From: Luidia sarsii
Taxonomy: Eukaryota; Echinodermata; Asteroidea; Paxillosida; Luidiidae
DNA: 64,000 nucleotides
Assembly (NCBI GenBank): GCA_949987565.1
Contig: OX465107.1
Span: 18,890,607-18,954,606 of the forward strand
Direction: 5' to 3'
Shown: positions 1 to 11,179 of the stretch, piece after piece
How positions within the stretch are numbered: the first letter of the stretch is position 1
Layout: each line of letters opens with the position of its first letter
Program-made: the position numbers and the translations under genes
The notes under the pieces: model-generated
Seen by the model: the letters and a program-made list of their open reading frames with translations, nothing else
What the model was told of the DNA's origin: nothing
Databases searched by the model: none

Positions 1-700
1 TGCCTTCCCTCCCTGTCTCCCTCCCTGCCTCCCTCCCTTGCATCCCTCCCTCCCTGCATCCCTCGCTCCCTCTCTATCTCTCTCCCTCCATCCCTCCCTA
101 TCTACCGGTACATCCCTCCATCCCTCCCTGCCTGCCTCCCTGCCTGCCTCCCTGCCTCTCTGCCTCCCCATCTCCCCCTCGTTCCTGCCTCCCTGTCTCC
201 CTGTCTCCCTGTCTCCCTGTATCACTGTCTCCCTGCCTCCCCTCCCTGTCTCTCTGCCTCCCTGCCTCCCTCCCTGCCTCCCTCCCTCCCTGTCTCTCTG
301 CATCCCTCCCTCCCTATCTACCTCCCCCATCCCTCCCTTCCTGCCTCCCTGACTGCCTCCCTGCCTGCCTCCCTGTCTGCCTCCCTGTCTCCCTACCCCC
401 TCCCCCTCCCTGTCTCTCTGCCTCCCTGCCTCCCTGCTTTCTCTCACTCTTTCCCTCCTTCCCTCCTTCCCTGCCTCTCTCCCTCCCTCCTTCCCCCTCC
501 ATCCCTCCCTCCCTATCTAACTCCCTTCATCCCTCTGTGCCTACCTGCCTCCCTGTCTCCATCTCCCTGCCTCCCTCCCTGTCTCCCAGCCTGCCTCCCT
601 ACCTCCCTCCCCTCCCTCCCTCCCTCCCTCCCTCCCTGCCTCCCTCCCTCCCTCCCTCCCTCCCTCCCTCCCTGCCTCCCTCCCTCCGACTGCCTCCCCG
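1..700. repeat. CCCT-type pyrimidine tandem repeat
   Basis: About 700 bp made almost only of CCCT, CCTG and CTGT units, with short degenerate variants. It lies in the CACNB intron upstream of the first visible exon. Long open frames on both strands here (Ser/Pro/Leu-rich or Gly/Arg/Glu-rich) are an effect of the repeat and are not coding. Confidence 0.95.
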
Positions 701-822
701 CCTTGGCAAATGTTTTTCTGTCGACCTTAAACCGATGACGCACGCGGTCCCAGCAAACGTGTCCCACAGAGCAGAGACAAATATAACAAACCACTGTCTC
801 TCACACACACCCCCCTCCCCAC

Positions 823-843
823 GCACACACACACACACACACA
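823..843. repeat. CA microsatellite
   Basis: About ten CA dinucleotides in the intron upstream of the first visible CACNB exon. Confidence 0.9.
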
Positions 844-1505
844 GGCCTCCAAACAGCAGATGCCAAACATTGTACGTGCATGGCCGTTGTTGTTTGTCAA
901 AGCGTCTCCCTCTCCCGGTAGACCAAGGCCTCGGAGAGATCCCAACTAATGATGAACGGAAGACAAAGCAAACACCGTGGGGCCCAATGGTCCTGTGATC
1001 TAGAGCGAGACCCGGTACAGACATTAGCTCCTAGTCCAAAATTAATTCACAACGTAAGCTCGATCCACAGGTAATATCAGATTGTTGAATAATTATTCAG
1101 TTGACCTTATTTTCAATTCCATTTTTTTTTTTTTTTTTTTTTGGAGGGGGGTGGGGTGGGAGAATGGGGAGGGGCAAAACTCCGGTGGTTTATTATGCAC
1201 TGTGATAAATGACGTCGTTGGCCATGTGGGAGAAAAAATACTGCATTATTGATGGCCCCCGGTTTTAATGTCGTCATCCTTTCTGTCGTCATGGCGACGG
1301 CATGGATGCGTCGACATCGGATCCACTGGTTTATTTATGACCAGCCTCCCCCTCATCTCAGTGTTTTTCTGTTCTCTTTTTTCCCTCCTCTTCCCCTCCT
1401 CCTCCTCCTCCCCCCCACCCCCCTCCCCCACCCTCTCCCCCCCCCCTTCCTTTTCTTCTTGTGTTTTTAACCTTCCTCTTATTCGGGGTGTTTTCTCGTC
1501 TGCAG

Positions 1506-1618
1506 AATATCGATTACCCGAGTAACGGCAGACATTGCCCTGGCCAAGCGCTCCGTCATGAACAATCCAAACAAGCGTGCAATCATGGAGCGATCCAACA
1601 GCAGGTCCTCCAGCATTG
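1506..1618 (+). CDS. CACNB: CACNB internal exon (guanylate-kinase-like domain, part 1)
   Basis: The acceptor is the tgcag at 1501-1505 and the donor is gtaagt from 1619. The exon is 113 bp: one base finishing an arginine codon, 37 codons, and one base of an alanine codon. The encoded segment [20 protein letters not shown] is the conserved beta-subunit stretch, followed by a Ser/Arg-rich end ([10 protein letters not shown]) as in vertebrate homologs. Confidence 0.95.
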
Positions 1619-2813
1619 GTAAGTACTGTACTCCCTCGGTCGGATCTTTCCATCAACTGTCAGGAAAGGAAATCTTGACAACGGCCCCTCTGGACTTCTG
1701 ACTTGCGGTTGAGAAAAAAAGTGTGTCACACATTCGTAAGTCGGGCTTCGGGGATTAAGAGGCTTCCGAGGTTAAGATTAAGGAACCCACCCCCCACACA
1801 GATCAATTCTCACTGAACAAGAGCTGTGGGATTGTTCGGAGAAATTCCTTTCCTGGAACCCCAGCCCATCTTCCCACTCCCCCCAACCCCTTCGTTCTGA
1901 TCTTGTATTGCATGTCTCGCCCCACTGCTGCGAGTTCCAATCAGTGGCCTAATCCCACGCACATGGATGGTCGGTGTCGGAGCGTGACCGAGCCCCCTAT
2001 CAATTTCTTGGCCCTGTGAGCCGGCTAACTCCCTCCCCTCCCCCCTCATCCACCTCTCACCCACCCGCCGTACCTTTGACACTGCTACTATAAAGTAAAC
2101 ACAAACAGATCTCTCTTTTTTTAATTTATTTTTTTGGGGGGGGTCCTTTCTGTTTTTCAGGCATGCAACTTGTCCGCGGATCCGCGGATTTCCACGTTTT
2201 ATTTAATTCTGCCATTTTTTTTTATTTTTTTTTTATAAATCAAAGTCATAAGTTGTCACAAACTACTCAGAATGATCCACAGAGCATCTAGAATCCAAAA
2301 TTTTCCCGGGCCCTTAAGCAGGCCCCAAACCACACACCATAAGGGCTTCGTGCTTCGCGCTCGCAGTTTCATTCGGACATTTTCCTCTTTTTTTACAATT
2401 CAAGAGTTGCATGCCTGGTTTTTAAGAGACTGAGTGAAGGAAAGACTGAGTCAGTCTCTGGGGATGGGTTGGATTAGTGGGTAGCCCCCCTCTCGAATCG
2501 GAGGCATCTTTGCGGCCAAAGTCGCGCCGTGAGCGGAGCTCATTCCACGTCCCATTGCGTGGGTTTACGTGAATGGATATCAGGCCCTGTGGGATTTTGG
2601 TTTGGTGGCGGGGTCTGGGCTGGTTGATTTGGGACTGACTTCCTGCCCTGAGTAGGGGTTGGAGCCATCGGGAGGCTGAGGGCTTCACGCCGCAGACCCA
2701 ACGAGTGATCCGGGAATCCCCCGCAATCGCCGCCGACATTATTGGCCTCTGCCTCCAGTCCGCCGCTAGCATCAGTCAGACATAGTCAATGTACCCCGCT
2801 CTGTTAGCCCCCC

Positions 2814-2845
<32 letters not shown>

Positions 2846-5800
2846 GCTATTAGTTTAGCACTGACACTAAAACTGTCAAATTGATGGGAAGTTTCTGCTG
2901 TTCACATTTAACCCTCCTAGAAGGGACCCTGGTTGCTGTGACACACACAATTTACAACGACTGACCTCCTGACCCCCATGCCCACCCACACTTACCCCAT
3001 CTTTCATGGCTTTGTAAGTAGGACCATACCACGTAGTTTAGAGAGGGGTTCACTCCCTCAGTCCCTCAGAGAGGAAGGCAAGAGGCGAAGTCACTTACCC
3101 CTGTGTCGTGCCATAGGTTTGTGCACATTTCTCCTTTACACTAAGAAATGGGTTCTGCTATCTTGTTTCCCACTAAACCTGTATGGGTTCAAACTACGCC
3201 AATGTTTCACAATTCATCAAGTTGCCTTATACTTACCGGTAGACAAAATATAGACCACTTTGTAATGAAGTTACTACCAGCATGGAGAAAGGTGCCATGC
3301 TAGTACTAGTAGACAATTACAAAATACCACGTTCAAATGTGTGTCATCACACAGGGTCCCAGCTGCTGACAATAAACAAATGTACCTCTTTTCAGAGGGT
3401 TAAAATCTAGAGGGAAAATGAATAAACAAACATACAAACATACAAACAAATAAGTTTGATAAATTGATATATATGGAGAGATAAAGGGAAAAATTGAAGG
3501 GGAATATCCGAAATATCCCTTAACTGAAATCACAAAATGACGTCAGATTTAGCATTTTCATCCAACTGAAGCACAGGTCACTGTCCGTCTAATCAAGTAA
3601 GCGGCGGTCTTAATTTATGCCGTGAGAATGGCAGTCTTATACATTGAGTGTCAATGTTCCTGCAGGATGGCTACATCTTTTTTTTTCCCCCGTGCTCAAG
3701 GGAGGAGATGAGGAGGCGGGTCGCAGGGGTGGGGGGAGGGGGGGTTGCATTTATTATTTGTGCAATTCCTCCCATCCCTTGTCAGCCACGTCTGTTCCCA
3801 TGGCAACAGAGGTGGCCAAAAAAAGAAGAAGAATATGTTGCTGTGAGAGGTGATTGAATGCTGTTTTGGGGGGGGGCATTCAGGGGGCATTCTCTACGGC
3901 GTTTTATGTCCTTGTTCAAAGAACTCCACGATGGCATTTATGGGTGTGTGGCTGGCTGAGGGGAGGGCGATGGTCTCCGATGATGAGGGCTCTAGCTGCA
4001 AGAGTTAACACTTGAAAGTAAGCGCAGGGCGTGCAACCTTTTTGTGTATATAGACAGTGGCTATTATAATGATGCCCACGCATTCTTCCCCCTTCCCCTC
4101 CTCCATCCACCACACCCATAGTACATACACACACACATGCACACGAGACCGAGGCTTATTACGAAACAGAGCACCCCAGTGTGCGTTCAAGACGTCGGCA
4201 GACCGACAGACCCTCTCACAGCCTAGACGAAGGCTGCCCTCGTGTGGTTTGATTCCATTGATTCCCCCTCAGGTGTCACTCCCCGATCATGCTGATTTCC
4301 GCAAACCCCTTACAGCTCAGAAACAAAAATGTTTTGAGGTGGTCCTCGCAGGACCTAAGCTGATTACAAGACAAAGCTAAGCTGTATGGAATAAAATTAG
4401 GGAAGCCTTTATTTTAGTTTTTTTTTTGGAGGGGGGAAGGGGGTTTATTTATTTGTTTGCATATATTGAAAGTGTTCATGTTGAGAATAGCAGAAGTAAT
4501 AGGTTTTGCGGTAAGACCATGCAAAAATCTCTCTCTGGTGAGTATGTGTGGTTCTGAAAAGAACTGGAGGAACTCGACGTTTCAAATAGTGTACTCTGTT
4601 CATCTTCAGGAGACAGAAGACGAACTCCTGAAGTACACTGTTCGAAACATCGAGTTCCTCCGGTTCTTTTCAGAACCACACTTGCTCACAAAAGGGAGAA
4701 TTTTACATGGTGTCACTGCCAACCTATTACTTCTATATATTTGGTGCCCTTTTTTTTTATTATTGTGTCTTCTGCAAAGAAGGGACAGACCAAAGGGATG
4801 GTTTGCTTGACGGAATGACGGGCTGCTTGAGACACGGGCGTCTAGGTTGGGTCTGGGGGAGGGGAAGGGGGAGAGGGATTGGTGTGGGGAGGGGGAGGGG
4901 TTGCCTGTCACACGGACTCGCAGGTGCTGCAGGCAGCGTGCATACCTGGCGTGGGCCAGACAACGCCGTGTTCATTATTCACAGCGTGAGGCCGTGAGCC
5001 ATGCGCAGTCATTAGGAAATGCAGCTGTGACGAGTCCTCACACCGCAGCCAGCCAAGGTGTTAGCACTGTGGAGATGGGGGCGGTTACATTAGCTGACAT
5101 CCATCATCCGTTTCTTTCTCCCAAAAAAAGAAAGAAAAAAGTTGTGGGGTGTGTGTGTGTTTTTATTTCAATCAATTCTTTAAAGGCCCTATACAACATT
5201 GGTAAAGGTCAAAAGATTGCCACAGTTTTTGTGTTAAACCATTAAACATGAAAAAAAAAGCAATCCTGCGAAGGTTTCAGCTAAAATGATAATCTGAGAA
5301 AGTAGAAAAAAGCAAAAAAAAAACCGTCACAGTTTTTGCACCATTCTGTAGTGTAAGATATAGTTTATGACTTGCGAGTAATAAACTATTTTTTTCGATG
5401 ATTGAGTGAAGATTTCTAGGGAAGTACAGGTACAGCATCCCAGACCGTAAGATTTCAACATGAGGATTATATCATGACCATCTACATGTACAAACTATGT
5501 GAATTAGAAGGAAATCTGTGGACATCGATGTTGTCCGATCTTCCCAATGCTGTATTGGGCCTTTAAGTTGTTGCAGGATTTGGTCAGTCTCAAGAGAAAT
5601 GACTCGTTCCCGGTGACCCGCTCCATAAATTTGAAACTCTTCACCGGTGCTGTGCATCTGCTGTCACTCGGAATCGGGTGACAGTCTGGTGACGATAGGC
5701 AGGGTCCACACTGTCTGTGAGTGGCTCTTTCCAGGCCCTTTACTCCTGCTTAAAGGACACGGCTCACATCAGTGTCACCACTCGCCACAAACGTTTCCGC

Positions 5801-7756
5801 ATTGGATGACACTGTGTGATATTGAGAAGTGAAATAGGATTGAAGTCTGATCAGATTTGAAGGTCTGTAGGATGGAAATACCCGGTACACCGTGTGCATC
5901 GTGTCTTGAGAGAAGTGGTACGGCTCTGAAAAGAGCCGTACCACTTCTCTCAAGACACGATGCACATGGTGTCACCGCAAACCTCCTACTTAGGATTTCA
6001 GTTTGCTGGCCAGTTGAGAACATGATCCCTTGCATTTGTTTTGTGATCGTTAATGTTCCAACCCCGATCAAAAGTTTCACTGTTCTGGCAACATTTACCA
6101 AGTTGGTGGGCACTTGTTTCACCTATGGTTCAGCACAGACATGGCGGAGTCCCGCTGTAAACTTCTCCCAGCCCTGATTGCTGGTCAAGTAGAAAGTTCC
6201 CGGGCAGTGCTTACGGAGATCGTTAATCCAGTGTGGACTTGTGAGCGGAAAGAAGCTTCACGGGTTTGGAAGCCCAAATAGCGAGCCAATGTTCATTGCC
6301 AGTGACACTTGGGCCCGAATGTTGATTCTTGGTTGGTGCCAAGGTCATAATGTTCAGTCACTCGAGAGCTGTGTTTCTGTGAAACAATCCTGTATCAATG
6401 AGACTTACGGCTATGCATGTTGGTGGTACCTAATAAAGAGTGTAGGTTTTCAGTAACACCATGCACCTGTGTGAAAATCTCTGAGTGAGTGTGGTTCTGA
6501 AAAGAACCGAAGGGTTTCACTCGACATTTCGGACAATGTACTATGTCCAGCTTCTTCCTCCTGAAGACGGACAGACCACACACTGTCCGAAACGTCGAGT
6601 GAAACCCTCCGGTTCTTTTCAGAATCACACCCACTCACACAAGAGATTCTCACACATTGTGTCATCGCAACCCTACCGGGGTTTACTCTTTATTAATCCT
6701 GTCTCAATATCCAGTGCAAATAGCGGTAAATTTAGATATTTTTTTTTATTTTTTTTCCTTCTTCTTTTTTTCTTTTTTCTTCATCATGCGAAAATAACTT
6801 TCTGAAACAAATTCCGACCCAAATAGGGCTGTAGAGGTGCTCTGCAGTGATGAGATGTAATTGTTGCTCAAGGAGACCCACTCATTGATTGGTGTTGTCT
6901 TCACAAATCACGGCATGCCAACATAGCCAAAGCTGCTTCACCTTCACCCGCCGGTTAATTTTCCTCGATATGGTTTGCGGGGCAGGGGGTATTATGTTTT
7001 AACTTATCCTCATTTCTCATCTCCTCCCCTCCCCTCCTCCCATTCCCCCCTTTGGTTTCATTCGTTTCTCACAAAGAGGATTATGTCTGGGCAGGGTCTT
7101 TGTGGTCACGTTGCCTTGTGACGAATTGATTTAGAGGGGATGGATGGAGGGGTGGGTTGGTTAGAAAGAGCTTGTAAGAGGGGAGGAATTTAGACCCGGA
7201 TTACTAGCGTCTGGATCTCTCTGGAGGGAGACGGTGGAGGAGGAGAAGGAGGGAGGGAATTGGGATAGGTGGCTTTGCCTGCTCTTCCCCTCAGCATCCA
7301 ATACCTGAAGTGCGTCCCCACATTCTCAAAAGGGGGGGGGGCTGTTTAAAGCCGGACGTCTTAGCTCAATCTGTTACATAGATAGACTGGAGAGGAAGGA
7401 TGGAGTACAGTATGTTACCATAACCTCCCCTCCTTCAACTCTCTCCACCTCCTCATCCTTGCCATCCATTTTGGACGGTCAACATTGACAGTAGCCTTTC
7501 TTAGAAGTCATCACTGTTGTATTCATGTATTCATGTATTCGTGTATTCGTGTATTCATGTATTCATGCGATGCAGTGTGAACATGAGGAATCGCTTGCAA
7601 GACATTCTGTGGTCTTCCCCATCATTCACTCTCTCCAGTAAAGGCGCCGGGCATGGCGTTAAAACAAAAAATTAGTCATCGCAGATTTTCAGACCTGACT
7701 GTCAGAACAGAACTGTCTATTTGGAGGGAGCAGTTCTGTAACCTGAATTTCTTAAT

Positions 7757-7792
<36 letters not shown>

Positions 7793-10700
7793 GGGGATAA
7801 TGAAAGGAGTAACAGCTGTAAATTTGCTTCCGACTCTTTTTGTCATGTCTTTGACCTACGGACTGACACTGTGGCAGTGACACCTTGTAGTCATATTTGG
7901 CCTTTTCCCCAGATTTTAGATTTGGAGATTGAATTTAAGATCCCTCATAGTCTTGTACTCACTCTTGTTTGTTTGGCATCGAACGATGAGATTGACTTCC
8001 ATTGATATTTTATTAACCTCCAATTGCTTTTGCCCTTGATTTTTCTCTTTTTCCCCCGCCCTCTCCCCTATCTCATTCTCTCTTGCACTCTCTGTATCTC
8101 TTGCTCCCCCTGTCACTGTGTCTCTGTGTCTCTGTCTCTCCTTCTCTTCTCTTTCCCTGTCCCTACCCTTCTCCCTCTCCCTCTCTCTCTCTCTCTCTTT
8201 CCCACCTGTCTGTTCCTTTCCTTCCCTTGCTCCCTCGTATCCCCCTTTTCCTCTCTTGTCCTTTCCCTCTCCTCTTTCTCCCCTCTCTCTCTCTCTCTCT
8301 CTTACCATCTCTCTCTTCCACTCTCTTCTCTTCCCCTCTCTCCATTCTCTCTATGCATCTATCTCTCTCCTCTCTTCTCTTCCCCTTTTCTCCTATCTCT
8401 TCTATCTCTTTCCCCCTATCCATCCCCTTCTCTCTCTTTCTCTTCTGTCTCTTCCCCTCTCTCCATCTCCTTTCTCTCCCCTCTCTTTCTCTTCTATCTC
8501 ATCCCCTCTCTCCATCCCCCTCTCATCTTTCCTCTCTCTTCTATCCCTTCCCCTCTCTCCATCCCCCTCTCCTCTCTCCTCTCTCTCTCTCTCTTTCTCT
8601 TCTCTCTCCACCCTTTCTCCTCTCTCCTCCTCTGCTGTCTCTGCCTGTCTCTCTTCCTCCGTGCAGCCGAGGTGCAGGCTGAGATCGAGAGAATATTTGA
8701 ACTAGCCCGCTCCCTGCAGCTGGTGGTGCTGGACTGTGACACAATCAACCACCCGGCCCAGCTGGCCAAGACCTCGCTGGCCCCCATCCTGGTCTACGTC
8801 AAGATCTCCTCGCCCAAGGTCCTCCAGAGGCTGATCAAGTCCCGCTCCAAATCGCAGAGCCGCAACCTCAACGTTCAGCTAGTGGCAGCGGACAAACTCC
8901 AACAGTGCCCGCACGTACGTGCCCGAAAGAATTTGAATTCTTCCCCCCTCAAAACAGATCCCAGGGATACCCACAGCTGCCAATCATCCCTCTTCTTTTG
9001 GTGAAAATGTATCACTGATTACGAGCTCTTGACAACAGATTCTGATTTTTGGCTTGGAAATACACAAGTATTCCTATGTAGTTTGCTCTGTGATTCCTCT
9101 TTTTTTTAGCAGAGGTATTCCTAATTTCCTTTAAAGGGGAATGAAACACAGAGAAAAATGTTGGCTTATCTGATTGGACGTTAAAAACAACCTACAATTA
9201 CCTATGTGCTACTCACCTACGAGTTTCATAAAGAGGGAGAAATCATGGAATGGTCGAATTTGCGTTCCCGCAAACTGCCATCTTTTCGAATGGCCCGCCA
9301 GTCACTGCTGGGGGTATGAGATCGCAACGGAAAACTCCCGCATGGGCCCAGACGGATGTACCCCTTACTACACTGCGTGCAGTTTGTAATCACTCGCGAG
9401 TTGAACGATGGTGTACTGCCAGGCTTTTGGATGTCAAAATGTCAGCGGGAAAAAGCTGGGGAAATCTTTCCATGTAGTTCCCAACAAGGACAAGAGACCT
9501 GAGTTGTTTAGGAAGTGGGCTGCGACCATCAAAGATGGCGGTTTGCGGGAATGCGAATTCGACCACCTAATTCCATGATTTTTCCCTCTTTATGAAACTC
9601 GTAGGTGAGTAGCACATAGGTAATTGTAGGTTGTTTTTAACACCCAATCAGATAAGCCAACATTTTTCTCTGGGTTTCATTCCCCTTTAACATAGGTTGG
9701 CAGCTATGGATACCCGAAGAAGAGTCCATGCAAAGATAGCGAACGTCTGCACTAAAAGCTCTGGAGTTTGAGTCCCACCCGAGCTGCCTGGATTTTTTTC
9801 AGCAGGCAATTGGGCAAAGCACCGAGCGCACGGTGCTTGTTATACGTTCACTAGGGCAATAGTTCTCATTGAAGAATTGCAGGGATTTGGGGTTAATAGT
9901 CAAGAAAACCTGACAGTACTAGGATTGGAACTTGGGCCTTGGTTTTATTCTACGTGCCAGCACCCTTACCACCTGACATGCCTGAGCTTTGCATCCTGAG
10001 CACTGAATAAGCTGGCATTGGGGGATAATAATGCAGTGGTCATTACCTTCCAAATGCCTCCAGTAGGACCGGTAGTTGATAAGCCCTCCGTGAATTCGCC
10101 AGTTTGGCAGTCTTCAAAAAAAATTAAGGCAGAGGGCAGTTTGTCTCCTGGTCTCAGTCACGATTGCACACGAGAAAAACCCTTCTCGGTAGATTTGTCT
10201 TGACTTGACTGATCTTGGGAAGGCATTGTCTGATGGATTGTCTGCGTTTGCTTGTCTTTTGCAGGAGCTGTTTGATGTGATTCTGGATGAGAATCAACTG
10301 GAGGACGCATGCGAGCACCTAGCGGAGTACCTGGAGGCTTACTGGAAGGCAGCCCACGGCCCAGAGCCCACGACACCCCCCAAGCCCACCCCGGCCCACA
10401 ACTCTGTCTCACGCACCTCCTCACCCCTGCACAGCCTGCTGTCTCGTGTGGGTTCCCACCGGCACGACAAGCACAAGCGCAAGGGTAAGGATGAGCACGA
10501 CGGCCACAACAGCGACCGCTACGACAGCCACACCGACCACCCAGAGAGTGGCTACCGCAGCGACTACATGTACCAGGACCGGCGGGACGACAGCGACCAC
10601 GAGGACCACCACCAGACGCTGTCGCCGGACGAGCCGCGGCCCCGTCGCTCCAACGACTTCTACGACAACGAGCGGCGGGATCACCACGACTACGAGCAGG

Positions 10701-11179
10701 AGTACGACCATCGGCGCAACCCGCGAGAAAGGACTCGTGATCGCGACGTGGAGAGGGGCCGGGACCGCGACCGCGACCAGGATCGCGGCGGGCACGACTA
10801 CCGGGGCGAGCGCGACCACCGGGAGAGTTCGCGAGGCTCCAGGGATAGGCTGAACGTGGAGCGCGACGCCGTGCGGTACGAGAGCGACTACACCGACCGG
10901 GGGCCCCAGCGGGAACACTACGAGCCCAAGGGCCGCTACGAGTCGTCCGGGGAGAGGTCCCGCGGCACCGGCGACCGAGACCGGTACCCCGAGCGGGGGG
11001 GCGGTCCCAGCACTGGACGCTCGAGAACGCGGGACCGGGACATTGAGATGGAGGACATGTACGAGCATGCGCACCCAGGCCCCTACCCCGATCAGTATTC
11101 CCGCTACTCCGAGGGGCCCAGGGAACGAGTTCCCCGCGACCCCTCGCCCTCGCCAAGGTCACGCGGCGGACGACCTTAA
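1506..11179 (+). CDS. CACNB: Voltage-gated calcium channel beta subunit, 3' part (three exons)
   Basis: Joined exons 1506-1618, 8667-8914 and 10265-11179 give 424 residues ending at a TAA stop; the 5' exons are outside the window. The protein is the cytoplasmic beta subunit of high-voltage-activated calcium channels, which binds the alpha-1 subunit through its guanylate-kinase-like domain and controls surface delivery and gating. The visible part holds the C-terminal half of that domain: the [14 protein letters not shown] segment, then [33 protein letters not shown] and [13 protein letters not shown], and finally [20 protein letters not shown]. These match vertebrate CACNB1-4 almost residue for residue. 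Splice phases agree across both introns (arginine completed at 1506, alanine split at 1618/8667, clean codon boundary at 8914/10265). After the kinase-like domain comes a tail of about 270 residues, very rich in Arg, Asp, His and Tyr. Invertebrates usually have a single CACNB gene, so I do not assign a vertebrate paralog number. Confidence 0.96.
2814..2847. repeat. GTCT microsatellite
   Basis: About eight perfect tetranucleotide copies of TGTC in the first visible CACNB intron. Confidence 0.93.
4486..4736. repeat. Foldback element, family B
   Basis: Two imperfect inverted arms of about 110 bp face each other around position 4605. The outer ends carry GCGGTAAGACCATG and, inverted, CATGGTGTCACTGCC. 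Inward lie GGTTCTGAAAAGAAC and CTCGACGTTTC and their complements. Other copies or half copies lie at 5868-5990, 6425-6675, 31530-31640, 36135-36345, 49540-49660 and 51660-51945. No protein is encoded. Confidence 0.85.
5184..5562. mobile_element. MITE with TTAA flanks (diverged copy)
   Basis: 379 bp with inverted ends: AGGCCCTATACAACATTGGT at the left and the near-complement CCAATGCTGTATTGGGCCT at the right, flanked on both sides by TTAA. No coding capacity. The same family occurs at 55136-55502 and 57139-57489. Confidence 0.75.
5868..5990. repeat. Foldback element, family B, almost without loop
   Basis: A near-perfect palindrome. The central part (5906-5962) pairs over about 28 bp per arm around GGCTCTGAAAAGAGCC. 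The outer end has the family motif CATGGTGTCACCGCAAACC. Confidence 0.88.
6425..6675. repeat. Foldback element, family B
   Basis: Inverted arms meet near 6545. The arms carry GTGGTTCTGAAAAGAACC and its complement, and the right arm holds CTGAAGA (6561-6567), a GGACAG/CTGTCC hairpin, and GAAAC then GTC (6589-6596). Confidence 0.87.
7518..7567. repeat. Octanucleotide tandem repeat
   Basis: About six copies of GTATTCAT, with GTATTCGT variants, in the CACNB intron. Confidence 0.9.
7758..7791. repeat. CA microsatellite
   Basis: Seventeen CA dinucleotides without interruption in the CACNB intron. Confidence 0.95.
8040..8660 (+). repeat. CT-rich polypyrimidine tract before a splice acceptor
   Basis: About 620 bp of C and T, mostly CTCT and CCCT units, end directly at the gtgcag acceptor of the second visible CACNB exon (8667). 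The long Ser/Leu/Pro frames here are not coding. Confidence 0.93.
8667..8914 (+). CDS. CACNB: CACNB internal exon (guanylate-kinase-like domain, part 2)
   Basis: The acceptor is gtgcag ending at 8666 and the donor is gtacgt from 8915. The exon is 248 bp: two bases completing alanine, then 82 codons. It begins [19 protein letters not shown] and ends DKLQQCPH, joining to [11 protein letters not shown] in the next exon. In vertebrate proteins the residue before the junction is usually Pro, not His. Confidence 0.97.
9135..9686. mobile_element. TIR element with long inverted ends, holding a THAP remnant
   Basis: 552 bp in the CACNB intron. The terminal inverted repeats are about 155 bp and nearly identical. 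The left end reads AGGGGAATGAAAC and the right end GTTTCATTCCCCT. Both flanks are TTAA (9131-9134 and 9687-9690), consistent with a target-site duplication. The interior carries a short open frame resembling a THAP domain start (9408-9578), which runs into the right inverted repeat. This looks like a deletion derivative of a DNA transposon that once encoded a THAP-type protein. Confidence 0.82.
9408..9578 (+). pseudogene. Truncated THAP-type zinc-finger reading frame
   Basis: 56 codons from ATG to TGA inside a TIR element. The start [11 protein letters not shown] carries a C-X4-C pair. It is followed by [20 protein letters not shown], the spacing and style of the N-terminal part of THAP domains (Cys pair, then FHxxP, then a conserved Trp). 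THAP domains are C2CH zinc-binding DNA-binding modules found in P-element-like transposases and host proteins. The expected later C-X2-H pair is not clear; ECEFDH near the end has C-X3-H only. The frame ends in the inverted repeat, so it is a fragment and probably not a functional gene. Confidence 0.6.
9745..9870 (+). repeat. tRNA-like SINE fragment
   Basis: Contains CGTCTGCACTAAAAG and a B-box-like GAGTTTGAGTCCCACCC. Then come GAGCTGCCTGGA, a T-run and GGGCAAAGCACCG. The same order occurs at 37150-37310, with a partial tail at 43835-43915, so this is a dispersed repeat. Confidence 0.65.
10265..11179 (+). CDS. CACNB: CACNB terminal exon with Arg/Asp/His-rich tail
   Basis: The acceptor is ttttgcag ending at 10264 and the stop is TAA at 11177-11179. 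The exon has 304 codons plus stop. The first 30 residues ([20 protein letters not shown], then EYLEAYWKA) close the guanylate-kinase-like domain. The remaining 270 or so are low complexity: a Pro/Thr/Ser stretch, a basic patch ([11 protein letters not shown]), then long runs of RD, DR, DH and ER dipeptides with scattered Tyr. Base composition is strongly GC-rich compared with the flanks. Two other frames, one on each strand, are also open here because of the biased composition; homology supports only this one. Confidence 0.96.
   Translation, partial: ELFDVILDENQLEDACEHLAEYLEAYWKAAHGPEPTTPPKPTPAHNSVSRTSSPLHSLLSRVGSHRHDKHKRKGKDEHDGHNSDRYDSHTDHPESGYRSDYMYQDRRDDSDHEDHHQTLSPDEPRPRRSNDFYDNERRDHHDYEQEYDHRRNPRERTRDRDVERGRDRDRDQDRGGHDYRGERDHRESSRGSRDRLNVERDAVRYESDYTDRGPQREHYEPKGRYESSGERSRGTGDRDRYPERGGGPSTGRSRTRDRDIEMEDMYEHAHPGPYPDQYSRYSEGPRERVPRDPSPSPRSRGGRP

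Noticed and set aside
2422..2772. 116-codon minus-strand frame in the CACNB intron
   Set aside because: No family similarity, no splice sites with partners, and a position within a well-supported intron on the other strand.
8024..8660. Long Ser/Leu/Pro frames before the exon at 8667
   Set aside because: They are translations of the CT-rich tract. Only the segment after 8667 is an exon.
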